9,297 nucleotides of DNA. Origin: an uncultured Actinomyces sp. Lineage in GTDB: Bacteria; Actinomycetota; Actinomycetes; Actinomycetales; Actinomycetaceae. The position numbers and the translations under genes are program-made. The stretch covers positions 1 through 9,297 of the forward strand of contig CAJZFF010000047.1 in NCBI GenBank assembly GCA_915069725.1, given 5' to 3'. Below the pieces are notes generated by a model. It made no database searches. It was not told where the DNA came from and worked only from the letters and a program-made list of their open reading frames with translations. Positions 1 through 7,320 of the stretch are shown here, piece after piece. The number at the start of each line of letters is the position of its first letter. Within the stretch, counting starts at the first letter, position 1.

Positions 1-2
1 TT

Positions 3-161
3 TTAGCCGCTGGCCGCGGCCGTGGCCTGCTGGGAGGTCAGGCCGGAGCCGGCCGGGCTGTTCGCCCGCATGCGTGTGCCCAGGCCCCGGGCCAGGACGA
101 CGGCGACACGGGTGCGCTCCGCCGCGCCGCCCACCGTCGTGTCAGTGATCGCGTCTGTCAT
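3..161 (-). pseudogene. N-terminal fragment of a sugar-phosphate nucleotidyltransferase (NTP_transferase family)
   Basis: The ATG at 161 is preceded by a strong ribosome binding site (GGAGGAAGG, 5 bases upstream), so initiation is well supported. It lies 22 bp downstream of the mutase stop, in the same operon. The protein opens with VAVVLARGLGTRMR (residues 19-32), the nucleotide-binding signature loop of enzymes that join a sugar-1-phosphate to an NTP. An in-frame TAA at 3-5 then ends it after 52 residues, whereas family members run to several hundred. From memory of the family, the stop falls where a conserved Lys-containing segment should begin, so a frameshift, nonsense mutation, insertion junction or contig-end error are all possible. 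The rest of the gene lies outside the window. Sugar and base specificity cannot be read from this piece. Confidence 0.55.
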
Positions 162-183
162 GAGTACCTTCCTCCCGCCCGTC

Positions 184-1602
184 TCAGGCATCCAGACCGT
201 AGTGGCTCGCGACGGCGGCCGCGGTGGCCCGGGCCTCGTCACCGGTGGGCATCTCGGCGAAGACCCGCAGGAGCGGCTCGGTCCCCGAGAAGCGGATCGT
301 CACCCAGCCGCCGCAGGTGAAGTAGACCTTGCAGCCGTCCTGCCAGGAGATGCGCTCGACGTCGTGGGTGAAGGCGGGCAGGTCGTGGGCGCCGAAGATG
401 CGCTCTTCAAGCTCAGCACGCCGCTCGGCGGTGAAGCCGTAGGCGTTCTCCACCATGACGAGCTCACCGTACCGGGCCACGATGTCGGCGTAGAGCTCGG
501 AGAGCCGCTTGCCCGAGGCCGCCACCGCCTCCACCAGCAGCGAGCCGGCGTAGACCCCGTCCTTGCCGGGGATGTGACCGCGCACGGTCAGGCCCCCGGA
601 GGACTCGCCCCCGATGACGGCCCCGGTCTCGGCCATCTTGGCGCTGATCCACTTGAAGCCGACGGGCACCTCGTAGCAGACCTGCCCGTGGGCGGCCGCG
701 ACCCGGTCCAGCAGGTGGGTGGTGGACATGTTGCGCACGGCCGGACCGCTCCACCCCTTGCGGGTCAGAAGGTAGTCGTAGAGCAGGACCAGGATCTGGT
801 TGGGTGTGAGGTAGGCGCCGGTGTCGTCGATGATGCCCAGGCGGTCCGCGTCCCCGTCGGTGGCGATGCCCAGGTCCGCACCGGACTCGACGACGGCGTT
901 GCGCAGGGTGGTGACGGTCCCCTCAGTGGGCGAGGGCATGCGGCCCCCGAACAGCGGGTCGTGGCGGTCGTGGATGACATCCACCTGGCAGCGGGCGGTC
1001 AGCAGGATCGTCTGCAGGCTCGTCTCGGAGACCCCGAACATCGGGTCCAGCACGATGTGCATGTGGGCGTGGCGGATGGTCTCGGTGTCGAGCTTGTCGA
1101 TGATGGCGTCCAGGTACCAGTTGATGGAGCGCTGAACGGTGACGAGCTCGCTGGAGCGGGCCTCATGGGCCTCGACACTGTGCACGTCCGCATCGGCCAG
1201 GCCCTGCAGGGAGGCGGTGAGCTCGTCGGTGACCGCCTGGTCGGCGTCGCGGCCGCCGGGCAGGAAGATCTTGATGCCGTTGTACAGGGCCGGGTTGTGG
1301 GAGGCGGTCACGGCCATCCCATAGGCGGCCCCCAGGCGGCGCACCGTCCACATGGTGGTGGGGGTCGGGGAGGGGCGGTCGATGAGGGTGACCCGGATGC
1401 CGTTGCCGACGAGCACCTCAATGGCCCACCAGGCGGCGGTGTCCGACAGGAAGCGTCGGTCGTAGCCGATGACGACGCCCTGCTCGGCCGTGCCCTCCTT
1501 CAGGATGCGGTGGGCCAGCCCTTGGGTCAGGAGCCTGACATTGGCGCGGGTGAACTCATCGCCGATCACGGCTCTCCAGCCGCCGGTGCCGAAGTGGATC
1601 AT
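184..1602 (-). CDS. Alpha-D-phosphohexomutase (phosphoglucomutase/phosphomannomutase family)
   Basis: A 472-residue cytoplasmic enzyme expected to interconvert hexose-1-phosphate and hexose-6-phosphate through a phosphoserine. All four family active-site elements are visible in order: the phosphoserine loop TASHNP (Ser101), the metal loop DGDADR (249-254), the sugar-binding loop GGESSGG (331-337) and the phosphate-binding loop RFSGTEP (437-443). Length is normal for the family. The ATG at 1602 is chosen because AGAGGAA sits 5-6 bases upstream and the protein begins MIHFGTGGWRAV, a typical start for this group; the frame is open further upstream but that part is a shadow of the permease gene. 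The SSGG form of the sugar loop resembles glucomutases more than phosphoglucosamine mutases, so Glc-1-P is the likeliest substrate, but a galactose or N-acetylhexosamine phosphate is possible given the locus. The gap from the upstream permease is 92 bp. Confidence 0.93.
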   Translation of the reverse strand: MIHFGTGGWRAVIGDEFTRANVRLLTQGLAHRILKEGTAEQGVVIGYDRRFLSDTAAWWAIEVLVGNGIRVTLIDRPSPTPTTMWTVRRLGAAYGMAVTASHNPALYNGIKIFLPGGRDADQAVTDELTASLQGLADADVHSVEAHEARSSELVTVQRSINWYLDAIIDKLDTETIRHAHMHIVLDPMFGVSETSLQTILLTARCQVDVIHDRHDPLFGGRMPSPTEGTVTTLRNAVVESGADLGIATDGDADRLGIIDDTGAYLTPNQILVLLYDYLLTRKGWSGPAVRNMSTTHLLDRVAAAHGQVCYEVPVGFKWISAKMAETGAVIGGESSGGLTVRGHIPGKDGVYAGSLLVEAVAASGKRLSELYADIVARYGELVMVENAYGFTAERRAELEERIFGAHDLPAFTHDVERISWQDGCKVYFTCGGWVTIRFSGTEPLLRVFAEMPTGDEARATAAAVASHYGLDA

Positions 1603-1650
1603 GGGGGTTCCTCTGCGGAGGCGCCGTTGCCCGGGACGGGGCGGCGAGGT

Positions 1651-1692
1651 GGGTATGGGTGTGGAGGAGGGAGGTCTCTGGGGACGGGAGGG
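1651..1692 (+). other. G-tract cluster, possible G-quadruplex in the template strand
   Basis: The 92-bp gap between the second permease and the mutase carries six runs of three or four G on the plus strand, at 1651-1653, 1657-1659, 1669-1671, 1680-1683, 1686-1688 and 1690-1692. The minus-strand transcript here is a C/U-rich, poorly structured stretch. Two spacers (8 and 9 bases) exceed the usual limit for a canonical quadruplex, so this is only a candidate. No intrinsic terminator is seen in the gap. Confidence 0.3.
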
Positions 1693-1694
1693 AC

Positions 1695-2558
1695 TCAGCC
1701 CTTGACGGCGCCGGCGGCCAGGCCGGACTGCCAGAAGCGCTGCAGGCCCAGGAACAGCACGATCAGGGGGATGACGCCCAGGAGAGCGCCCTGGAGGAGC
1801 GCCCCGTACTGGGGGTTGAAGTAGGTCGACATGCCGTAGAGCCCCAGGGTGACGGGCTTGAGCTCGGCGGAGTTGATGGTCATCAGCGGCAGGAAGAAGT
1901 TGTTCCAGGTGGCCACGAAGATGAACAGGAAGATGGTCACCATCGCCGGTGCGAGCAGCCGCAGCACGATGGTGAAGAAGATGCGGACCTCGCTGGCCCC
2001 GTCGATGCGGGCAGAGTCGATGATCTCGTTGGGCACCGAGGAGTCGGCGTAGACGCGGCCCAGGAAGACCCCGAAGGGGCTGACCGAGCACGGCAGGATG
2101 ATCGACCAGACGGTGTTGGTCAGGTGAACGGCGTCGAGGACCAGGTACAGCGGGATGGTCAGCAGCGCGATGGGCATGAGCAGCCCGGAGAGGATGACCA
2201 CCTGGACGGCGCCCCGGCCCGCGAACTCGAACTTCGCCAGGCCGTAGCCGGCGGCCACCGACAGGAGCGTGCCCAGCACCCCGGCGACGGTCGAGTAGAG
2301 CAGGGAGTTGAGGATCCAGCGCCAGAAGAGCCCCTGGGTCCAGCTCATGAGCGCACTGTAGTTGGTGGAGAAGCTGTTGTGTCCGGAGAACCACCACCCG
2401 GAGGTGGTCAGCAGGTCGGAGTTGGACTTGGTGGAGGAGACGATGAGCCAGTAGACCGGGCCGAGCATGTAGGCCAGGACGATGACCAGGACCGCGATGG
2501 TCATGGCCCGTGCGGGCACCGACGGGCGCAGCGAGCGAGGAGTGTCGGTGGGCTTCAC
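1695..2558 (-). CDS. CUT1-type sugar ABC transporter permease, MalG-like
   Basis: A 287-residue inner-membrane permease, the second of the pair forming the channel of a carbohydrate importer. About six hydrophobic segments are visible, the first near residues 19-40 and the last near 256-272. The EAA-type cytoplasmic loop that docks the ATPase is present (about 177-204, with core DSARIDGASE), and the protein ends in GAVKG, a typical MalG-family tail. The start is taken as the GTG at 2558: it overlaps the TGA of the upstream permease as GTGA, has AGGA seven bases before it, and gives a normal length; the open frame upstream of it is a shadow of the neighbour. The 4-base overlap implies translational coupling. 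The substrate cannot be read from the permease; it is inferred from the adjacent GH112 enzyme. Confidence 0.93.
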   Translation of the reverse strand: MKPTDTPRSLRPSVPARAMTIAVLVIVLAYMLGPVYWLIVSSTKSNSDLLTTSGWWFSGHNSFSTNYSALMSWTQGLFWRWILNSLLYSTVAGVLGTLLSVAAGYGLAKFEFAGRGAVQVVILSGLLMPIALLTIPLYLVLDAVHLTNTVWSIILPCSVSPFGVFLGRVYADSSVPNEIIDSARIDGASEVRIFFTIVLRLLAPAMVTIFLFIFVATWNNFFLPLMTINSAELKPVTLGLYGMSTYFNPQYGALLQGALLGVIPLIVLFLGLQRFWQSGLAAGAVKG

Positions 2559-3508
2559 TTGTCGATCCTGTTCTGCACGAGGGCGTAGAGGGCGGCCAGG
2601 GCGCCGGCCACCAGGGCGATGAGGACGGAGATCGCCGAGGCCGGTCCCGAGCCGGAGGGAGAGAGCGCACCGGTCATCGAGTTGTAGGCCATCATCATCG
2701 GCGTGTAGTCCAGCCCCATCCACTGGTTCTGGCTGTACAGGACAGTGGGCTCGTTGAACAGCTGCACCGTCCCGATGATGGAGAGCAGGACCGCCAGCAG
2801 CGAGGCGGAACGAACCATGGGGATCTTGATGCGCCGGACGATCTGCCAGCCGGTGGCCCCGTCGATACGGGCGGCCTCGTAGAGCTCACGGGGCACGGAC
2901 TGCAGCGCCGCCAGGAAGATGAGCATGTTGTACCCGGTGAAGGTCCACGTCGTGATGTTGGCCATCGACCACAGGATGATGCTGCGACCGAAGAAGTCCA
3001 CCTTGAGGCCCACCAGTCCCAGCAGCTCATTGATGGGGGAGAAGCTGGGGTTGTACATGTAGAGCCACATGATCGCGGCCACGATCCCGGGGATCGCGTA
3101 GGGCAGGAAGAAGCCCAGGCGGAAGATCGTCACCCGCCTGACCAGGAGGGAGTCGAGCACCAGCGCCAGGGCGAGGGCCGCCAGGATCATGACCGGGACC
3201 TGGACCACGCCGAACAGCAGGACACGGCCCAGTCCCCTCCAGAAGGCGGGCTGCCCCGCCGCCTGGACGTAGTTGTCCAGGCCGACGAAGGTGCTCACCT
3301 TCTCCCCGCCGCCGTAGAGGTCCGAGCCGGAGGCGACGTCGCGGAAGAAGGATCGGTAGACCGACACCACGATCGGAATGAGGAAGACGACGGCGAACAT
3401 GGCCAGGAAGGGGGCCACGAACCCGATGCCCGCCCGGGCCTCCCTGCGCTTTCGCAGTGAGGTGGTGCGGATGGCGGATGTGCCCGTGGTCGTTGTCGTC
3501 GTGCTCAT
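2555..3508 (-). CDS. CUT1-type sugar ABC transporter permease, MalF-like
   Basis: A 317-residue integral membrane protein, first of the two permeases. It starts with a short hydrophilic, threonine-rich leader (six Thr in a row at residues 3-8) and has about six transmembrane stretches, near residues 28-50, 93-118, 128-152, 176-200, 233-255 and 290-312. The EAA loop lies at about 208-230 (ELYEAARIDGATGW and following), the ATPase contact site of binding-protein-dependent importers. The ATG at 3508 has a modest GAGAG element upstream. It follows the binding-protein gene by 66 bp and overlaps the next permease by 4 bases. No ATPase gene is nearby; in many actinobacteria such pairs share one MsiK-type ATPase, which is the inference here. 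Confidence 0.93.
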   Translation of the reverse strand: MSTTTTTTGTSAIRTTSLRKRREARAGIGFVAPFLAMFAVVFLIPIVVSVYRSFFRDVASGSDLYGGGEKVSTFVGLDNYVQAAGQPAFWRGLGRVLLFGVVQVPVMILAALALALVLDSLLVRRVTIFRLGFFLPYAIPGIVAAIMWLYMYNPSFSPINELLGLVGLKVDFFGRSIILWSMANITTWTFTGYNMLIFLAALQSVPRELYEAARIDGATGWQIVRRIKIPMVRSASLLAVLLSIIGTVQLFNEPTVLYSQNQWMGLDYTPMMMAYNSMTGALSPSGSGPASAISVLIALVAGALAALYALVQNRIDK

Positions 3509-3530
3509 GATGCTCTCACTTCGATCGTGG

Positions 3531-3560
3531 TGCCGGTGGCTGCCCGTGTCTGCCGGTGGG
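3531..3560. repeat. Three imperfect 10-bp tandem repeats between binding protein and permease
   Basis: Three consecutive decamers, TGCCGGTGGC, TGCCCGTGTC and TGCCGGTGGG (plus strand), fill nearly half of the 66-bp gap between the solute-binding protein and the first permease. The outer two share nine identical bases. The place is where sugar transporter operons often carry a structure that lowers permease expression relative to the binding protein. A strong hairpin is not evident, so a role is only suggested. Confidence 0.4.
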
Positions 3561-3574
3561 CCGTGCTCGTCCGC

Positions 3575-4867
3575 CTACTCGGCGACGGGCAGGTTGGCGT
3601 CCTTCAGGGAGCTGACCGAGGTCTTCTGGGCCGCCTGGAAGATCTCATCGACCTTGCCGGTCCCCTTCCCGGCCGCCTCGGCGGCCTTGGTCATGGGGTC
3701 GGCCAGGGAGGGCCAGGTCGGCATGAAGCCGAACTTGGAGTTCACGGCCGCGTTGGCCTTGGTGAACTCGGCGTAGACGTCCTGGCCTCCGAAGAAGGTG
3801 GAGATGGTCTGCGGGGTCTTCACCGGGGCCTTCGCGGTCAGGACCAGTCCCTGGGTGGCCAGGTCGTCGACCTGGGTGTTGAACCAGTCGTTGAAGGCCA
3901 TGGCCCCCTCGGGGTTGGAGCAGCCCTTGAGGACGGCCACGCCCGAGCCGCCGTCGGGACCGGACATGGCCTTGTCACCGAAGGCGGGCAGCTGGGCGAC
4001 CGCCCAGGATCCGGCATTGGGGGAGTCCTTCATGGTGTCGGCCAGGAGCGCGCCCTCCCAGGCGGCCCCGATGGTGCCGATGAGCTGCTGGTCGACCAGC
4101 GCCTTGCCGAAGGAGTCGTCCCAGCGGTTGGCCACGAGGGCCGTCTTGGAGTCCAGGACCCCCTGCCAGAAGGAGGAGACCTTGGCGGTCTCGGGGCTGG
4201 AGACGTTGACCTTCCACTTGTCGTTCTCAGCGCTGAACCACTGGGCATTGGCTGCGGCCGCCTGGCCCGCCAGGGTGTTGGGGGCCTCGTCGGGCTCGAA
4301 GGCCAGGGCGTACTTGCCCTGCTCGGCCGCCTTCTTGGCGACCTCGGCCAGCTCGGCGCTCGTTGTGGGCACCTTCAGCCCGAGCTGGTCGAAGGCTGCC
4401 TTGTTGTAGAAGTAGACCAGCGGGCCGGAGTCCTGCGGCAGACCGACGACGGTCTTGCCCACGGTCATCAGCGACATCGACCCCTCGGAGAAGTGCTCCT
4501 TGTACTTCTCGGCCTGGGCGGAGACGTCAGTGAGCAGGCCGGAGGTGTAGAGCTTGGGGATCTCGGCGTAGCCGACCTGGGCCAGGCAGGGGCCGGTTCC
4601 GGCCTTGACGTCGTTCTCCAGCTTGACGTTCATGTCCGCGGCCTTGCCGTCGAACTTGGTGGCCTCGACCTTCATGTCGGGGTGCGCGGCGTTCCAGCGG
4701 GCCACGATGTCGTTGACCTTCGTCATCCCCTCGCCGTCGGGCAGGCGATGCAGGTAGCGGATGACGCCGCCGGAGGAGGCCGATCCGGAGGCGCCGGTCG
4801 TGGCCGAGCAGCCCGCGGTGAGCATCGCGAAGGCGAGCAGCGAGGCGGCCAGTGCGTGTTTCTTCAT
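3575..4867 (-). CDS. Extracellular sugar-binding lipoprotein of an ABC importer (CUT1, solute-binding family 1)
   Basis: A 430-residue substrate-binding protein anchored to the outer face of the membrane. Residues 1-20 form a lipoprotein signal peptide: positive MKKH, a hydrophobic core, then the lipobox LTAGC with Cys20 as the lipidated residue, followed by a Ser/Gly/Ala-rich linker. The mature part has the layout of carbohydrate-binding proteins, including an early segment on sugar uptake (near residues 35-75) and a middle NKAAFDQLGLKVPTT stretch characteristic of this family. The ATG at 4867 is preferred over an in-frame ATG seven codons upstream because AAGGAA lies about six bases before it and the signal peptide then starts with MKK. 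It sits between the GH112 phosphorylase and the permeases, so the likely ligand is a beta-1,3-linked galactosyl-N-acetylhexosamine; that is inference from context. Confidence 0.93.
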   Translation of the reverse strand: MKKHALAASLLAFAMLTAGCSATTGASGSASSGGVIRYLHRLPDGEGMTKVNDIVARWNAAHPDMKVEATKFDGKAADMNVKLENDVKAGTGPCLAQVGYAEIPKLYTSGLLTDVSAQAEKYKEHFSEGSMSLMTVGKTVVGLPQDSGPLVYFYNKAAFDQLGLKVPTTSAELAEVAKKAAEQGKYALAFEPDEAPNTLAGQAAAANAQWFSAENDKWKVNVSSPETAKVSSFWQGVLDSKTALVANRWDDSFGKALVDQQLIGTIGAAWEGALLADTMKDSPNAGSWAVAQLPAFGDKAMSGPDGGSGVAVLKGCSNPEGAMAFNDWFNTQVDDLATQGLVLTAKAPVKTPQTISTFFGGQDVYAEFTKANAAVNSKFGFMPTWPSLADPMTKAAEAAGKGTGKVDEIFQAAQKTSVSSLKDANLPVAE

Positions 4868-4897
4868 GGGAGTTTCCTTCTTCGTCATTGAAAAGGC

Positions 4898-4911
4898 CCG
4901 GCGTCTGCCGG
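4898..4911 (-). terminator. Hairpin followed by a short U tract between lnpA and the binding-protein gene
   Basis: On the minus strand CCGGC, a 4-base loop AGAC, then GCCGG form a perfect 5-bp GC stem, followed by GCC and four T, about 30 bases before the binding-protein start. This resembles a weak intrinsic terminator or attenuator. The stem is short and the U tract has only four U, so read-through is expected. It may instead protect the 3' end of a processed lnpA transcript or the 5' end of the binding-protein transcript. Confidence 0.35.
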
Positions 4912-4937
4912 AAGGAGCGGGGGCGCGGCGGGGCGGT

Positions 4938-4951
4938 GACAGGGAGCTGTC
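4938..4951. repeat. Small inverted repeat in the lnpA to binding-protein gap
   Basis: GACAG, a 4-base spacer GGAG, then CTGTC form a perfect 5-bp inverted repeat in the 145-bp gap 4868-5012. A separate 12-bp perfect palindrome, GGGCGCGCGCCC, lies at 4969-4980 in the same gap. Together with the hairpin at 4898-4911 this makes a structured leader ahead of the binding-protein gene. No clear -10/-35 pair was found here. Confidence 0.35.
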
Positions 4952-5012
4952 GGCGCTGTTGGTGTTGTGGGCGCGCGCCCGTGAGTGGAGCGTGGATATG
5001 GAACGGGGGTGC

Positions 5013-7223
5013 TCACTGCGAGGCAGCGGTGAGCCACTGGTGCCCTCCTTCCTCCAGACGGACCGTCCGGGGGCCCTGGGGCGTCGGCACCGTCGTGGTG
5101 ACGGGCTCCAGGGAGTTGTTGATGACGAGGGTGGTGCGGCCATCGGGGTAGGCGGCCACCTCCACCCGGGGGTCGAGGGCCGCCCAGGCGGAGAACTCCT
5201 CCTGGCGTCCCGCGGCCCAGAAGATGGCCCGGTGCAGCAGCCGGGAGTTCTGGGCGCTGTAGGGCAGTCCCGTGGCGTAGACCGCCCGGCCCCTCCCCAG
5301 CTCGTGGACCGCGAGGCGGACCTGGCCGTCCGCGGCGTCGAGCACTCGGGTGGCGGGACTGGTGACGACGATGTCGGGGGTGCCCTCGCCGTCGTCGAGG
5401 CCGCCGGTCAGGTCCCGGGTGATGAAGTGCTCCTCCACCTCAGGCGCACGACGGCGCGTGCTCAGGCCCCAGCCGATCTCCCGGTCCACTCCCAGGACAT
5501 CGGCGAGTTGGAAGGTGACCCCGTGGGCGGGGTGGGCGCTGGGAGCCCCGACCCCGATGAGACCGCCGCCGGCGGCCACGAAGGAGCTGACCTGGGCCAC
5601 CAGCTCGGCATCGGCCCACTGCTCGCCCCCGGAGAAGGCGGTGCCCTCGGCGCCGGCGCAGATGAGGACCTTCACCTCCGGGGCCAGGCCGGCGCGCACG
5701 TCGTCGAAGGACAGGAACTCCACGTCCACCGGCAGTCCCGACAGCGCCTCGAGGACCCCCAGGTAGGTGTAGGTCTGGCGGTACCACAGGGCGTGCGCGA
5801 CCATATGCGTCATCCAGGAGCGCAGGCGGCCCCAGGAGTTGATGACCGCGACCTTGAAGCCGGGGGTCAGCGGACGCAGGCCCGCGGAGCGCTCGTGGAT
5901 GGCGCGGAACTCCGCGACGATCTGCTCGACGCGGTCGATGAAGTCGGGGTGCTCGACGGCCAGGGACAGGTAACCGCCGTAGCCGATCCGGTCCAGGGGG
6001 GAGCGCACGATGGCGCGCCGGGCCTCCAGCCAGCTGCGGTTGGCCTCGGTGACGGGGTCGCCGCCCGGGTGGAAGACGTCGGGGAAGAAGTACGGCAGGA
6101 ACCGGCCCTCGGTGTAGCGCACGTGCGGGATGTCGGCGATCATCCGGCAGGTCGCCCCCGATCCGACGGAGCCGACGACGGCGTCGAGGCCGGTGGTGGC
6201 GAAGTGCTCGCCGTAGGGCTCGGTGCCGATCCAGTTGTCGCCCAGGAACATCATCGCCTCCTTGCCCCGGGCGTGGACGGCGTCGGTCAGCTCTCGCACC
6301 CGGGAGCAGACGAAGCGCTGCTGGAAGTCGATCCAGTCGCGGAAGGCGCGGGTGGGAACCCGGAAGGGGGAGTTGTAGTAGCCGGCGTCGACGAAGTCCT
6401 CCGCGGTCAGGCGGTAGCCGTACTCCTCCTCGAAGGCCTCCAGGGCGGGGACGCTCACCGAGGCGGAGTAGCCGAACCAGTCGACGAAGCGCTCGGTGGC
6501 GTCGGCGCCGTAGACGAGGGTGAAGTGGTAGAAGAAGGTGGTGAAGCGGACCACATCCACCTCGGGGTGCTCCGTGAGCCAGGCGCTCAGGTGGGTGCGC
6601 ACGTGGGACCATGTGGCCTGGTGGCGCACGTCGAAGGGCTTCTCCTTGACGCGCGTGGGGTCCTCGTCCCAGCCGTTGGTGAGGTAGTTGTACATCTGGG
6701 TGGGGTCCCAGGTCTGGATCGCCAGGAAGCTGACGGTGTAGACGTGCCCGGCGAGGGCCTCGTGCACGGTGACTGTGCGGCCGTCGGCTTCGATGCTCCA
6801 CGCGGTGGCGGGCAGCTCCTGGCCGGTGGTGCGGTCGTGGGCCTGCCACCAGCGCGTCACGTCGCAGTCGGTGTCGGGGCGGACCTGGTCGGCGAACCAG
6901 GAGGCCAGCAGGTCGATGCTCACGGGGCCGTCGGCAGTGGCGGCGACCCGGTCGGACATGAGGAAGAGCCGGGTGGCCTCATCGGGGTGGGCGTCGGCCC
7001 AGGCGTTGTCGCCGCGGCCCACGAAGTAGGTGGAGTAGACCTTGGTGGCCAGCTCCGAGACGATGCCGGGCAGCTCGGTGCCGTCGGAGTTCCGCACGGC
7101 GTCGGCGCCCAGGCGGGCGATGAGGCGGCGGACCTCCTCATCCATGCCGGTCTGGATCGGCAGGGTGAGGCGTCCCCCCGCCTGAGAGGGGAGCGGCGCC
7201 GCGGGCTGGGTCTGGAGAGACAT
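5013..7223 (-). CDS. lnpA: GH112 1,3-beta-galactosyl-N-acetylhexosamine phosphorylase (lacto-N-biose/galacto-N-biose phosphorylase)
   Basis: A 736-residue cytoplasmic enzyme that uses phosphate to cleave Gal-beta1,3-GlcNAc or Gal-beta1,3-GalNAc into alpha-Gal-1-P and the free N-acetylhexosamine. The family is recognised from runs such as ADAVRNSDGTELPG, VDVVRFTTFFYHFTL, KEAMMFLGDNWIGTEPY and GRFLPYFFPDVFHPGGDP, which align with my recollection of the Bifidobacterium longum enzyme. Asp329 in FLGD matches its proposed catalytic acid Asp313, and Arg44, Asn179 and Arg226 match Arg32, Asn166 and Arg210. Layout: barrel domain to about 450, a glutamine-amidotransferase-like middle domain (about 455-665), then a small C-terminal beta domain. 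The ATG at 7223 has AAGGAG five bases upstream; no signal peptide is present. Where B. longum has Cys236 in FGCACTV, this protein has Tyr252 in FGYSASV, a possible acceptor-site difference. A galactosyl-rhamnose phosphorylase is a less likely alternative. Confidence 0.95.
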   Translation of the reverse strand: MSLQTQPAAPLPSQAGGRLTLPIQTGMDEEVRRLIARLGADAVRNSDGTELPGIVSELATKVYSTYFVGRGDNAWADAHPDEATRLFLMSDRVAATADGPVSIDLLASWFADQVRPDTDCDVTRWWQAHDRTTGQELPATAWSIEADGRTVTVHEALAGHVYTVSFLAIQTWDPTQMYNYLTNGWDEDPTRVKEKPFDVRHQATWSHVRTHLSAWLTEHPEVDVVRFTTFFYHFTLVYGADATERFVDWFGYSASVSVPALEAFEEEYGYRLTAEDFVDAGYYNSPFRVPTRAFRDWIDFQQRFVCSRVRELTDAVHARGKEAMMFLGDNWIGTEPYGEHFATTGLDAVVGSVGSGATCRMIADIPHVRYTEGRFLPYFFPDVFHPGGDPVTEANRSWLEARRAIVRSPLDRIGYGGYLSLAVEHPDFIDRVEQIVAEFRAIHERSAGLRPLTPGFKVAVINSWGRLRSWMTHMVAHALWYRQTYTYLGVLEALSGLPVDVEFLSFDDVRAGLAPEVKVLICAGAEGTAFSGGEQWADAELVAQVSSFVAAGGGLIGVGAPSAHPAHGVTFQLADVLGVDREIGWGLSTRRRAPEVEEHFITRDLTGGLDDGEGTPDIVVTSPATRVLDAADGQVRLAVHELGRGRAVYATGLPYSAQNSRLLHRAIFWAAGRQEEFSAWAALDPRVEVAAYPDGRTTLVINNSLEPVTTTVPTPQGPRTVRLEEGGHQWLTAASQ

Positions 7224-7244
7224 CAGCACTCCTTCGGGCTGAAT

Positions 7245-7265
7245 AGTCTGAACTCCGAACAAACT
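7245..7265. promoter_or_regulatory. Imperfect dyad upstream of lnpA, candidate operator
   Basis: The 97-bp gap between the ROK gene and lnpA contains an imperfect inverted repeat: AGTCTG at 7245-7250 and CAAACT at 7260-7265, with GAAC repeated directly inside (7250-7253 and 7257-7260). It lies 22 bases before the lnpA start, a suitable place for a repressor to block the promoter or early transcription, and it is the AT-richest part of the gap. Only about six of ten half-site positions match. No convincing -10/-35 pair was recognised. Confidence 0.25.
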
Positions 7266-7320
7266 ACAGCATGCGACGCCCGTCCGCTACTGGCGAGGCG
7301 GTCGATATGCCTGGTGGCAC

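Noticed and set aside
22..1824. A 600-codon plus-strand open frame antisense to the mutase gene
   Set aside because: It is Gly/Val/Asp-rich low-complexity shadow sequence opposite a gene with intact active-site motifs, typical of GC-rich codon bias.
3485..3508. Repetitive CGT/CGA-like codons at the start of the first permease as a microsatellite
   Set aside because: They encode six Thr with mixed codons in a normal hydrophilic N-terminus, and the repeat is short and imperfect.
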